Assembly (NCBI GenBank): GCA_015069695.1
Contig: JADCRZ010000018.1
Coordinates: forward strand, 62,001-126,000
Direction of reading: 5' to 3'
Source: Williamsia sp.
GTDB taxonomy: Bacteria > Bacteroidota > Bacteroidia > Chitinophagales > Chitinophagaceae
DNA length: 64,000 bases
Below the pieces are notes generated by a model, which did no database searches, had not been told where the DNA came from, and worked only from the letters and a program-made list of their open reading frames with translations. The translations under genes were made by a program, and so were the position numbers. The number at the start of each line of letters is the position of its first letter. Within the stretch, counting starts at the first letter, position 1. Positions 27,789 to 35,543 of this stretch are shown in pieces.

Positions 27789-28376
27789 ATGGCATTCCCA
27801 CCCAGGCCTCCAAGAGGTAATTTCAATCCAAGATTCAGAAAAGAACAGCAACAAGAGCACCGCACAAACCATATGATCCGCGTACCGCAGGTGCGGCTGG
27901 TAGGCGAGAACGTTGAAGTAGGCGTCTACTCCATCCAGGACGCGCTGCGCATGGCGCACGACCAGGCATTGGATCTGGTGGAAATCTCTCCCACCGCAGA
28001 CCCGCCTGTATGTAAAATCATTGATTACAACAAGTTTCTGTACGAAAAGAAGCGCAAGGAAAAAGAAATGAAGGCCAAGGCCAAAGTTTCTGAAGTAAAG
28101 GAAATCCGCTTTACACCCGGTACAGACGACCACGACTTTGACTTTAAAAGCAAACACGCCGAAAACTTCCTGGCCGAAGGCAACAAGGTAAAAGCATACG
28201 TACAGTTTAAAGGCCGCGCGATTCAGTTCAAAGAAAGAGGAGAATTGCTGCTGCTGAAATTCGCCGACCGGCTCAAAGAAGTAGGTGTGCTGGAAGGCAT
28301 GCCTAAAATGGAAGGAAAACGCATGCTGGTCATTTTTGCACCCAAGCCCCAGAAAAAGGCCAATACCAATAAGTAA
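27789..28376 (+). CDS. infC: Translation initiation factor IF-3
   Basis: The 195-residue protein has a short basic extension followed by the IF-3 N domain (IRVPQVRLVGENVEVGVYSIQDAL...PPVCKIIDY), the lysine-rich linker helix (YEKKRKEKEMKAKAKV) and the C domain (KEIRFTPGTDDHDFDFK...FKGRAIQFKERG). It binds the 30S subunit and checks initiator tRNA. It begins with ATG here, whereas many bacteria use the rare AUU for autoregulation, so that control is not indicated. A hairpin terminator follows at 28398, separating it from rpmI and rplT. Confidence 0.95.
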   Translation: MAFPPRPPRGNFNPRFRKEQQQEHRTNHMIRVPQVRLVGENVEVGVYSIQDALRMAHDQALDLVEISPTADPPVCKIIDYNKFLYEKKRKEKEMKAKAKVSEVKEIRFTPGTDDHDFDFKSKHAENFLAEGNKVKAYVQFKGRAIQFKERGELLLLKFADRLKEVGVLEGMPKMEGKRMLVIFAPKPQKKANTNK

Positions 28377-28397
28377 ATCATTTTATTCATACATTCC

Positions 28398-28430
28398 AAA
28401 AAACCACAGCAATGTGGTTTTTTGCTTTTA
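28398..28430 (+). terminator. Terminator after infC
   Basis: AAAAAACCACA pairs with TGTGGTTTTTT around GCAA (28398-28423), followed by a T-rich tail. It ends the thrS-infC transcript before the inserted peptidase gene. Confidence 0.75.
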
Positions 28431-28574
28431 GCAGGATGGCAGGAGTTCTTCTGCCATCCTGCATAGTTTCATAGAGACAGCACTATACAAAAACCATCAG
28501 AGAACGGAAAAATAAGCCTGGCAACCCATACTAGGTAGAAAACTTGTGCAGTTGAAGAGCCGAATAGATTTTGT

Positions 28575-29993
28575 ATGAAAAAAATCGTGCTGCCTTGCAG
28601 GAGGCCGGAGGTTTTTATCGCCTGGGCTTCTATATTGTTGTTTTCTTGTTGCAAAAAAGAGCTCGACAAAGGTCCATCCCGCTCCAGCGGTATTTCCCGG
28701 GAGCTTTCAACCCTTTTGCTACAGCATCCTGAAAAGTATGTCGCCCATCAACTGATTGTCCGGTTTAAACCCGGGCTTACACGGGCCGCCAAAACGCAGG
28801 TCCTCTCCCTCATCCAGGCAAGCATCGCGGAAACGATTCTTACACCTGCCATGCAGGCTGCAGGTGACCAGGAAGGCATCCAGGTAATTACCACGTCAGC
28901 AACCGTGCTGGATGCGCTTGCCGGATTGCAGCAGCTGCCTCCGATCGCGTGGGCCGAACCCAATTTCATCTATTACCGCGCCCTTGCTTCCAACGACACT
29001 TATTTTACCAACGGATCGCTTTGGGGCATGTATGGCGATAATTCGTCGCCGGCCAATCCATACGGCAGCCAGGCTGCAGAAGCCTGGGCAGCAGGGCACA
29101 CCGGCTCAGCTGCGGTAGCAGTAGGCATTGTTGATGAAGGCATTCAGTACACCCATACAGACCTGAACGGACAGGTATGGACCAACCCCTACGACCCTGT
29201 TAACGGGATTGACGATGATAAAAACGGTTATATCGACGACACGCATGGATGGGATTTTATCAGCAACAGCAATTCTATCTGGGACAGCGGCAGCTCCAAT
29301 ACGCTGGAAGATGCCCATGGCACGCATGTAGCCGGCACCATCGGCGCAAAAGCAGGCAACAAAACCGGAGTAGCTGGCATCAACTGGAACATTACCCTTG
29401 TCGCGTGCAAGTTCCTGGGATCAAACGGCGGAACCACGGCCAATGCTATCAAAGCAATTGATTACCTCACAGACCTGAAAACCCGGCACGGGATCAGAAT
29501 CGCAGCCAGCAACAACTCATGGGGCGGCGGAGGTTACTCCCAGGCGCTGTTTGATGCCATCACGCGTTCCAACAACAGCAACATCCTCTTTATTACGGCC
29601 GCTGGCAATGGCGGCAACGATGGAGCAGGCGCTAACAACGACGTGACGGCCAATTACCCGGCTAACTATACGGTTGCCAACGTAATTTCTGTGGCTGCCA
29701 TCGACAAAACAGGCAAGCTGGCTTCTTTTTCAAACTGGGGTGCCAATACAGTAGACATCTGTGCGCCAGGCGTTTCTATTTATTCAACCGTTCCCACCAA
29801 TTCCTATGCCTCATACAGCGGCACATCCATGGCAACGCCCCATGTTAGCGGTGCAGCAGCCCTCTATGCGTCTACCCACCCGAATGCTTCCGCTGCTGCC
29901 ATCAAAAACGCCATCCTGGGCAGTGCCATTAAAACAAGCTTGCTTTCCGGCAAATGTGCCACCGGCGGACGGCTGGATATCAGTGATTTCTGA
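28575..29993 (+). CDS. Subtilisin-like (S8) peptidase, putative lipoprotein
   Basis: The 472-residue product starts with a lipoprotein signal (ILLFSCCKKEL), so it is probably anchored to a membrane. Residues about 50-140 resemble a fervidolysin-type inhibitory prodomain (YVAHQLIVRFKPGL). The catalytic triad is intact: Asp in VGIVDEGIQ near 185, His in DAHGTHVAGTIGA near 249 and Ser in SGTSMATPHVSGA near 416, with the oxyanion Asn in FITAAGNGG. It ends soon after the catalytic domain with no sorting signal. It is placed between infC and rpmI, which are normally adjacent. Confidence 0.9.
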   Translation: MKKIVLPCRRPEVFIAWASILLFSCCKKELDKGPSRSSGISRELSTLLLQHPEKYVAHQLIVRFKPGLTRAAKTQVLSLIQASIAETILTPAMQAAGDQEGIQVITTSATVLDALAGLQQLPPIAWAEPNFIYYRALASNDTYFTNGSLWGMYGDNSSPANPYGSQAAEAWAAGHTGSAAVAVGIVDEGIQYTHTDLNGQVWTNPYDPVNGIDDDKNGYIDDTHGWDFISNSNSIWDSGSSNTLEDAHGTHVAGTIGAKAGNKTGVAGINWNITLVACKFLGSNGGTTANAIKAIDYLTDLKTRHGIRIAASNNSWGGGGYSQALFDAITRSNNSNILFITAAGNGGNDGAGANNDVTANYPANYTVANVISVAAIDKTGKLASFSNWGANTVDICAPGVSIYSTVPTNSYASYSGTSMATPHVSGAAALYASTHPNASAAAIKNAILGSAIKTSLLSGKCATGGRLDISDF

Positions 29994-30055
29994 AACGATC
30001 TACCTGATAGGACGGATAAAAGGCTGCCGGAGGAGGAAATTTCATTTAATTAGAA

Positions 30056-30189
30056 TACCTTTGCGCTCCCAATTTTGGGATGCAGGATAGACGCAGGTAA
30101 ATCAAGCGCCCTTGCATCATTGCCCACATGGCTCCCTAAGTGACCTCCGGTGAGGTACGCCAGCAGGGTATCATTTCTAATTTCGGACA
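30056..30189 (+). promoter_or_regulatory. Promoter and leader of the rpmI-rplT operon
   Basis: TACCTTTG at 30056-30063 fits TAnnTTTG. It is followed by an untranslated leader of roughly 120 bases that contains the hairpin ACCTC-CGGT-GAGGT (30143-30156) inside a wider CCCT/AGGG pairing. A structured leader before rpmI-rplT is where other bacteria place an L20-responsive autoregulatory element; whether this one responds to L20 is inference. Confidence 0.5.
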
Positions 30190-30387
30190 ATGCCAAAGGT
30201 TAAAACCAATTCAAGTGCAAAAAAACGGTTCAAAGTAACCGGCACGGGTGAAATTACTTTTCAAAAGGCTTTCAAGCGCCACATTCTCACAAAAAAATCA
30301 ACCAAGCGCAAACGCAACTTAAGAAAGGACGGGGTGGTTCATTCTGCCAACCGCGACTTTGTAAAGCGCCTGCTTCGTTTAAAGTAA
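30190..30387 (+). CDS. rpmI: Ribosomal protein L35
   Basis: A 65-residue highly basic protein with the family pattern [38 protein letters not shown] and a C-terminal VKRLLRLK. It is a component of the 50S subunit. It is followed after 32 bases by rplT in the usual order. Confidence 0.96.
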   Translation: MPKVKTNSSAKKRFKVTGTGEITFQKAFKRHILTKKSTKRKRNLRKDGVVHSANRDFVKRLLRLK

Positions 30388-30419
30388 AGTAATACCATCA
30401 CCCAAAAAATTATTTTTAT

Positions 30420-30764
30420 ATGCCGCGTTCAGTTAATGCCGTTGCCTCCCGTGCACGCAGAAAAAGAATCTTACAACAAGCCAAAGGCTTTTACGGTAAA
30501 CGCAAAAACGTTTATACCGTTGCAAAAAACATCGTAGAAAAAGGGATGACCTACAGCTATGTAGGTCGCAAGAATAAGAAAAGGGAATACCGCCGGTTGT
30601 GGATCGCCCGTATCAATGCCGCCGTACGTGCCGAAGGAATTACCTATTCAGAATTTATTCACAAGCTTTCTGAAAAAGGAATCGGTCTGGACAGAAAAGT
30701 GTTGGCTGACCTGGCCATGAACGAGCCCGAGAGCTTTAAGAACCTGGTACTTTCTGTAAAGTAA
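30420..30764 (+). CDS. rplT: Ribosomal protein L20
   Basis: At 114 residues, with [55 protein letters not shown] and [23 protein letters not shown], it is a full-length L20. It binds 23S rRNA early in 50S assembly and often represses its own operon. A strong terminator follows. Confidence 0.97.
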   Translation: MPRSVNAVASRARRKRILQQAKGFYGKRKNVYTVAKNIVEKGMTYSYVGRKNKKREYRRLWIARINAAVRAEGITYSEFIHKLSEKGIGLDRKVLADLAMNEPESFKNLVLSVK

Positions 30765-30780
30765 GCCAGCAAGAAACAAG

Positions 30781-30820
30781 AAAAACCGGATGTAAAAAAC
30801 GCATCCGGTTTTTTATTTTT
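30781..30820 (+). terminator. Terminator of rpmI-rplT
   Basis: AAAAACCGGATG (30781-30792) pairs with CATCCGGTTTTT (30802-30813) and is followed by TTATTTTT. Confidence 0.88.
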
Positions 30821-30835
30821 AATGTGTCAAACATT

Positions 30836-30843
30836 TATTTTTG
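30836..30843 (+). promoter_or_regulatory. Candidate -7 promoter box for the arginine decarboxylase gene
   Basis: TATTTTTG matches TAnnTTTG and lies 44 bases before the ATG at 30888, with a T-rich but inexact -33 region about 17 bases upstream, directly after the rplT terminator. Confidence 0.5.
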
Positions 30844-30887
30844 TATGCTTTGGCACTTCTTCACAAGTTAATAACCCATGGTTATAA

Positions 30888-32291
30888 ATGAATAATTCCT
30901 ATCTGGATCTGGTAAACCAGACGTTCAACTTTCCCCAGGAAGACTTCAGTCTAAATAAAAACAATACGCTTGAATTCAATGGCCTGGACATCAAGGCACT
31001 TATTGACAAATACGGCACGCCGCTGAAGCTGACCTATCTGCCCAAGATCGGCATGCAGATCAATGAAGCAAAGCAGATGTTTGCCAACGCGTTCAAGAAA
31101 TACCGCTATGAGGGAAAGTACCAGTATTGCTACTGCACCAAAAGCTCGCATTTTTCTTTTATTGTAGAAGAAGCCCTAAAGCACGATATCCACCTGGAAA
31201 CTTCTTATGCGTACGACATTGAGATCATCAAAAAGCTGTACGAAAAAAAGAAGATCACCAAGGATATCCACATCATCTGCAACGGCTACAAGCAAAGAAC
31301 CTATACACGCCGGATCGCCAACCTGCTGAATTCCGGTTTTAAAAATGTAATTCCCGTTCTCGACAACCGGGAAGAACTGCGGGCTTACCGGAAATCAGTC
31401 AAAGTGCCCTTTAAACTGGGTATCCGGGTGGCTACAGAAGAAGAACCAACATTTCCTTTCTATACCTCTCGCCTGGGCATGCGGGCAAAAGACATCCTTG
31501 AGTTTTATGTAGATGAAATTGAAGGATACGAAAACAAGTTCCAGCTCAAGATGCTGCATATCTTTCTGAACAAAGGCATCAAGGACGATATCTATTACTG
31601 GAGTGAGCTCAACAAGGTCATCAACCTGTACTGCCAGCTAAAAAAGATTTGTCCCGAACTGGATTCCATCAATATCGGCGGCGGCTTTCCGATCAAACAT
31701 TCGCTGGGCTTTGACTACGACTACCAGTTTATGATCAATGAGATCACGCGCAACATCAAGGAAGCCTGTAAAAAAGCAAAAGTGCCGCAGCCACATATCT
31801 ACACGGAATTTGGCAGCTACACCGTAGGCGAAAGCATGGCTCACATTTACGGTGTTACCGGACAAAAAGCCCAGAACGACCGCGAGATCTGGTACATGAT
31901 CGATTCTTCCTTCATCACCACCCTGCCTGATACCTGGGGCATCGGTGAACGCTTTTTGCTGCTGCCAATCAATAAATGGGACAATGAATACCAGCGCGTG
32001 GTGCTGGGAGGCATTACCTGCGACAGCCATGATTACTACGATTCCGAAGAACACATCAACGAAGTGTTTCTTCCCAAGATCATCGATGATGAACCCCTGT
32101 ATCTTGGATTTTTTCATACGGGCGCTTACCAGGACCAGATCAGCGGCTACGGTGGAATCAAGCACTGCCTGATTCCTTCCCCCAAACACATCATTGTAGA
32201 AAGGGACAAGAACGGGAAGCTTACCGACTGGGTTTACGCAAAAGAACAATCGGCGCAAAGCATGCTGAAAATCCTGGGGTATATCAAGTAA
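30888..32291 (+). CDS. Short fold-III PLP decarboxylase, probably arginine decarboxylase
   Basis: The 467-residue protein belongs to the alanine-racemase-fold (group IV) decarboxylases. The PLP lysine is likely that in YCYCTKSSHFS, and the phosphate-binding glycine strand appears as INIGGGFPIKHS. The C-terminal beta domain has ITCDSHDYY and FFHTGAYQDQISGYGG. Annotated relatives in this phylum are called arginine decarboxylase and are shorter than the classical SpeA of about 630 residues. The product would be agmatine, a polyamine precursor. No agmatinase or other polyamine gene is adjacent, so the substrate is not confirmed by context. Confidence 0.78.
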   Translation: MNNSYLDLVNQTFNFPQEDFSLNKNNTLEFNGLDIKALIDKYGTPLKLTYLPKIGMQINEAKQMFANAFKKYRYEGKYQYCYCTKSSHFSFIVEEALKHDIHLETSYAYDIEIIKKLYEKKKITKDIHIICNGYKQRTYTRRIANLLNSGFKNVIPVLDNREELRAYRKSVKVPFKLGIRVATEEEPTFPFYTSRLGMRAKDILEFYVDEIEGYENKFQLKMLHIFLNKGIKDDIYYWSELNKVINLYCQLKKICPELDSINIGGGFPIKHSLGFDYDYQFMINEITRNIKEACKKAKVPQPHIYTEFGSYTVGESMAHIYGVTGQKAQNDREIWYMIDSSFITTLPDTWGIGERFLLLPINKWDNEYQRVVLGGITCDSHDYYDSEEHINEVFLPKIIDDEPLYLGFFHTGAYQDQISGYGGIKHCLIPSPKHIIVERDKNGKLTDWVYAKEQSAQSMLKILGYIK

Positions 32292-32303
32292 AAATTTCTT
32301 CTT

Positions 32304-32756
32304 ATGCGGAAACTTTTTTGCTGCATCCTGCTGCTGGCAAGCTGCTTTGGTGCATCGGCACAAGCTGCCGAAGACTCTGTAAAGCAGGTGGTAGACCAGC
32401 TGTTCAGCGCTATGAAAGCGGCGGATGCCACAGCGATCCAAACTGTATTTGCCGATAGTGCCCTGCTTCAGACTGTAGCCCGCACAAAAGAAGGCGGCTT
32501 TGTAGTGAGAAATGAACCCATCCGGGATTTTGCCGCCAGCATCGGCAAGCTGCCCAAGGGAGCAGCCGACGAACGCATCCGGTATGAAACCATTAAAATA
32601 GACGGTCCACTGGCGGTTGTGTGGACGCCCTACCAGTTTTATTACAACGGACAATTCAGCCACTGCGGCGTAAATTCCTTCCAGCTGGTAAGGATCGGGA
32701 ACAGCTGGAAAATTCAGTATATCATTGATACCCGAAGAAAGGACGATTGCAAGTGA
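32304..32756 (+). CDS. NTF2/SnoaL-like secreted protein
   Basis: A 150-residue protein with a signal peptide (KLFCCILLLASCFGASAQA). A cone-shaped NTF2-like domain follows, recognisable from VVDQLFSAMKAADATAIQTVFADSALLQ, the FAASIG helix and the WTPYQFYYNGQFSHCGVNSFQLVRIGNSWKI strands. The role is unknown; this fold can bind small ligands or have hydrolase or isomerase activity. It starts 12 bases after the decarboxylase and may be co-transcribed with it. Confidence 0.75.
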   Translation: MRKLFCCILLLASCFGASAQAAEDSVKQVVDQLFSAMKAADATAIQTVFADSALLQTVARTKEGGFVVRNEPIRDFAASIGKLPKGAADERIRYETIKIDGPLAVVWTPYQFYYNGQFSHCGVNSFQLVRIGNSWKIQYIIDTRRKDDCK

Positions 32757-32759
32757 TCC

Positions 32760-34085
32760 CTAGTTTCTGGTGACCTTGTACTTCTTGTTCACTTTCGGGC
32801 TGTTGAAATAATTGTTTAGCTCTTCTTCACTCAGGTTGTTGGTGTCGAGGGTAGGCACATCAATCAGCTGCACCTGTATTTGCTTTACGTCATCTTTGAG
32901 CTTTTTTGATTTGAGCAGGATCTCCGGATCACGGTCGCCCAGCAACACATTGTCGGTGAGTGAATACTCAAGCCGGCGAATGCTCGTACGCACCAGGGAG
33001 GCAGAATTTTGCTCGTATGTTTTGGCAGGTGATACAGCTTCTTTTACCGGTACCAGCGCAACCCCTACACTGGGCAGAATAGTGCCCAGTGTTTTCTTTT
33101 CCTGCGTGGTAGAAAATATAGTGCCGCCCAAGGCAGTAGAGCCGGATGCCAGATCGAAGGTGGTGCGGGTGTTTTTCGTTTTTCTGACTTTTTTATCAAG
33201 CTCCTTGAAAGCGTATTTCAACTGCAGGATATACAGCTTTACATCTTTTACCGTTTTGTTGTATTCTTCCAGGCGCAGCGGATAATTCAAAGCGTTTCTG
33301 ACATAGATGCGGACGGTAGCAGTATCCTTGTTCTGAAATTTGTTAACCCCGATAAATTTCAAGGTCAGCAAACGCTGTCTGGTTGTGTCTCCTTCTTTGA
33401 TGAAATCGTAGGGAGCCACCCACATAAAATCATCATCGCAGCGATTGACGGGCTTGTAGTTTTTCAACGGGATACTGCTGAGCATGGAAATGGTCTCGAT
33501 CGGAAAGCTGCCGGCTTCGCATTGCACTTTAAAGTCAAGCGTGTCGCCTTCATCAATAAATAGAAGGTCGTTTACGGTCGGCTTTACGCGGGAAGCCAGG
33601 ATCTCGGTGCTGTAAAAAAGCAGGGTGAAAAATGTATCTACTTTTTCCTGGGGGTTTTTGAGGTTTTGCACACCCAGGCTTACTTTGTAATTGTTATCAT
33701 ACTTCAGTCGCCCGGAAAGAAAGAACGACTTGTCTGCCTTGAAAGTGAGCAACCCGTTGTCTTTGTTTATTTTTAAACCTACGGGTGCATTGCGCAAAAA
33801 CCAGTAATAATTAGAAGGGTCTTTGTTGATGTCGAGCTTATAATTCAACGTAGAATCTACATGCAGTGTGATATAAGGGTTGAGGTTGGTGATCCGCAAC
33901 ACGGTATCTATATCCCGCACGAGGGGCACCGTATCCGGCTTTACCTGAGCACCCAGGGTATCCCTGCGCAGATCAGCCACCAATGAATCTCTTTTTGGCA
34001 GGGTATCTCTTTGTGCAAATAAGGAAGAAGGAAAAGCTGCTGCAATCAAGAGGAAAAGCACACCCGAAAATTTGTACAATCTCAT
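32760..34085 (-). CDS. Secreted Ig-like protein of unknown function
   Basis: The 441-residue product has a signal peptide (YKFSGVLFLLIAAAFPSSLFAQ) and a short spacer with repeated RDTL/RDSL motifs. Two or three Ig/cadherin-like beta domains follow (residues about 75-280: DNGLLTFKADKSFF, DEGDTLDFKVQCEAG, DTATVRIYVRNALNYPL). The C-terminal part has a lysine-rich helix and a glycine-rich patch (LASGSTALGGTIFS). I do not recognise a family. It converges on the NTF2-like gene with three bases between stops, leaving no room for a terminator. Confidence 0.65.
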   Translation of the reverse strand: MRLYKFSGVLFLLIAAAFPSSLFAQRDTLPKRDSLVADLRRDTLGAQVKPDTVPLVRDIDTVLRITNLNPYITLHVDSTLNYKLDINKDPSNYYWFLRNAPVGLKINKDNGLLTFKADKSFFLSGRLKYDNNYKVSLGVQNLKNPQEKVDTFFTLLFYSTEILASRVKPTVNDLLFIDEGDTLDFKVQCEAGSFPIETISMLSSIPLKNYKPVNRCDDDFMWVAPYDFIKEGDTTRQRLLTLKFIGVNKFQNKDTATVRIYVRNALNYPLRLEEYNKTVKDVKLYILQLKYAFKELDKKVRKTKNTRTTFDLASGSTALGGTIFSTTQEKKTLGTILPSVGVALVPVKEAVSPAKTYEQNSASLVRTSIRRLEYSLTDNVLLGDRDPEILLKSKKLKDDVKQIQVQLIDVPTLDTNNLSEEELNNYFNSPKVNKKYKVTRN

Positions 34086-34222
34086 TACATCCAGAAAATT
34101 AGATTAAGCGCAATATTAGTCCATTTAGCCAATAAAACGATTGACCCGGAAAGCTTGGTACAAACAGGCCGCCGGAATTATTATTGCCCCGGCCGGCAAT
34201 ATTTTTTTTCTGATAAAATAAA

Positions 34223-34250
34223 AAGTCCTGATGTTGACACACCAGGACTT
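34223..34250 (-). terminator. Terminator of the hsp20 gene
   Basis: AAGTCCTG (34223-34230) and CAGGACTT (34243-34250) form a stem. Read on the minus strand it is followed by TTTTATTTTATC, a suitable U-rich tail. Confidence 0.7.
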
Positions 34251-34307
34251 CTAACCAAAACCAACTGCTTATGAGAAAAACTTATATCCAATTATGCGTA
34301 CAGGCGC

Positions 34308-34733
34308 TTATTGAATCGAGATTTGTTTCTTTACTTCCTTGGCCTGTTCCTTTTTAGGCAGGTGGAATTTCAACAAACCGTTTTCATATTTGGCCTGGAT
34401 GTTTTCAGCATCAATTTTTTCGTCGAGGGTAAAGCTTCTTTTAAAGCTTGTGTAGGCAAACTCCCGGCGAACGCTTTTTACATCTTCGCTTTTAGTCTCT
34501 TCTTTCTTTTCGTAGCTCACGGTCAGCAAACCGTTTTCGATGTTTACGTTGAAATCTTCCCTGTTTCTGCCCGGTGCGCTCAGCTCCAGCTGATAAGCAT
34601 CCGGAGTTTCTGTGATGTTCACGGGAACTGCAGTGTTGTATCCGGTGTTTAAAGAAGGAAGTTCGTTGAAGAACTCATTGAACAATCCGCTGAAACCTGG
34701 TACCGGCCTGTTGTTGAACTTTACGAGTGTCAT
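34308..34733 (-). CDS. Small heat-shock protein, Hsp20/alpha-crystallin family
   Basis: The 141-residue protein contains an alpha-crystallin domain at about 35-130 (VNITETPDAYQLELSAPGRNREDFNVNIENGLLTVSYEK...FTLDEKIDAENIQAKYENGLLKFHLPKK). It ends in ISIQ, an IxI-type tail used for oligomer assembly. It holds unfolding proteins in a refoldable state without ATP. It is divergent from the bacilliredoxin gene, and the shared upstream region has a 31-base tandem repeat. Confidence 0.94.
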   Translation of the reverse strand: MTLVKFNNRPVPGFSGLFNEFFNELPSLNTGYNTAVPVNITETPDAYQLELSAPGRNREDFNVNIENGLLTVSYEKKEETKSEDVKSVRREFAYTSFKRSFTLDEKIDAENIQAKYENGLLKFHLPKKEQAKEVKKQISIQ

Positions 34734-34838
34734 AGCTTTATGTTTTAATTTTTTGTTTGAATTGATACTCCTCTATTTTCAAATCCCGTACCGGTACCTT
34801 AAATGGGCCTTATCTGCAGCCAAAGCAACACAAAATTG

Positions 34839-34900
34839 CATTTTACACGACACAATTTCCGATTACAATCATTTTACATGACAATAATTCCGATCACGAA
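34839..34900. repeat. Two-copy 31-base tandem repeat between hsp20 and bacilliredoxin
   Basis: Units at 34839-34869 and 34870-34900 both begin CATTTTACA and share GACA and TTCCGAT; 24 of 31 positions agree by eye. The repeat is about 105 bases upstream of hsp20 and about 70 upstream of the divergent gene, so it may be a double binding site for a stress regulator. Confidence 0.6.
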
Positions 34901-34927
34901 CCGCTCTCAGCATACTTTGTTATTCAT

Positions 34928-34935
34928 TACCTTTG
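34928..34935 (+). promoter_or_regulatory. Candidate -7 promoter box for the bacilliredoxin gene
   Basis: TACCTTTG matches TAnnTTTG and lies 32 bases before the ATG at 34968. The nearest TTTG (34916-34919) is too close to serve as a -33 element. Confidence 0.5.
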
Positions 34936-34967
34936 CATCTATTACCTAACAGATTATACTATAGAAT

Positions 34968-35381
34968 ATGTATCCGGAAGAAATAGTTATTCCTATGAAG
35001 GAAGAGTTGACAGAGAACGGGTTTACAGAAATGCAAACGCCTGAAGAGGTGAAGCAGCAGCTGGAGCAGGCTGGAACGACCCTGGTAGTCGTAAACTCTG
35101 TATGCGGTTGTTCTGCAGGAACAGCCCGGCCCGGTGTTTTGATGGCCTTGCATTATGCCACCAAAAAGCCGGAACACCTATCTACCAGCTTTGCCGGTTT
35201 TGATGTGGATGCGGTGAAAGAACTCCGCAAGCATCTCCTGCCCTACCCTCCTTCTTCTCCTTCTATCGGCTTGTTCAAAGATGGTCAGCTGGTTCATTTT
35301 ATTGAACGGCACCAGATTGAAGGCCGCTCGGCCCAGATGATTGCCCGCAATCTGATGACGGCATTTGAAGAACATTGTTAA
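34968..35381 (+). CDS. Bacilliredoxin, BrxA/BrxB (YphP/YqiW) family
   Basis: The 137-residue protein has a thioredoxin-like fold with the family's CGC active site in VVVNSVCGCSAGTARPGV. Other family features are the LSTSFAGFDVDAV strand and PYPPSSPSIGLFKDGQLVHFIERH. In Firmicutes such proteins remove bacillithiol from oxidised proteins; which low-molecular-weight thiol is used here is not shown by the sequence. It is a single-gene unit with its own promoter box and terminator, divergent from hsp20, consistent with stress response. Confidence 0.92.
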   Translation: MYPEEIVIPMKEELTENGFTEMQTPEEVKQQLEQAGTTLVVVNSVCGCSAGTARPGVLMALHYATKKPEHLSTSFAGFDVDAVKELRKHLLPYPPSSPSIGLFKDGQLVHFIERHQIEGRSAQMIARNLMTAFEEHC

Positions 35382-35391
35382 GATCAACCAG

Positions 35392-35418
35392 GCCCCTTCT
35401 ACCCGAAGGGGCTTTTTT
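35392..35418 (+). terminator. Terminator of the bacilliredoxin gene
   Basis: GCCCCTTC (35392-35399) pairs with GAAGGGGC (35405-35412) and is followed by six T. Confidence 0.9.
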
Positions 35419-35543
35419 ATGCAGGAACGGCAGCCTGTTTCGGGCTCCAATTTCTGCCAATCGCCTTATCCTCGGCTCAATCCGTTTTATTTTCCTTAAT
35501 CTTGCAGCTTTTTACAGGTTGTTGATAGACTGAAACAGTTACT

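Noticed and set aside
31638-32663. A 341-codon open frame antisense to the decarboxylase and NTF2-like genes
   Set aside because: Both opposite genes have clear family motifs; the antisense product has none.
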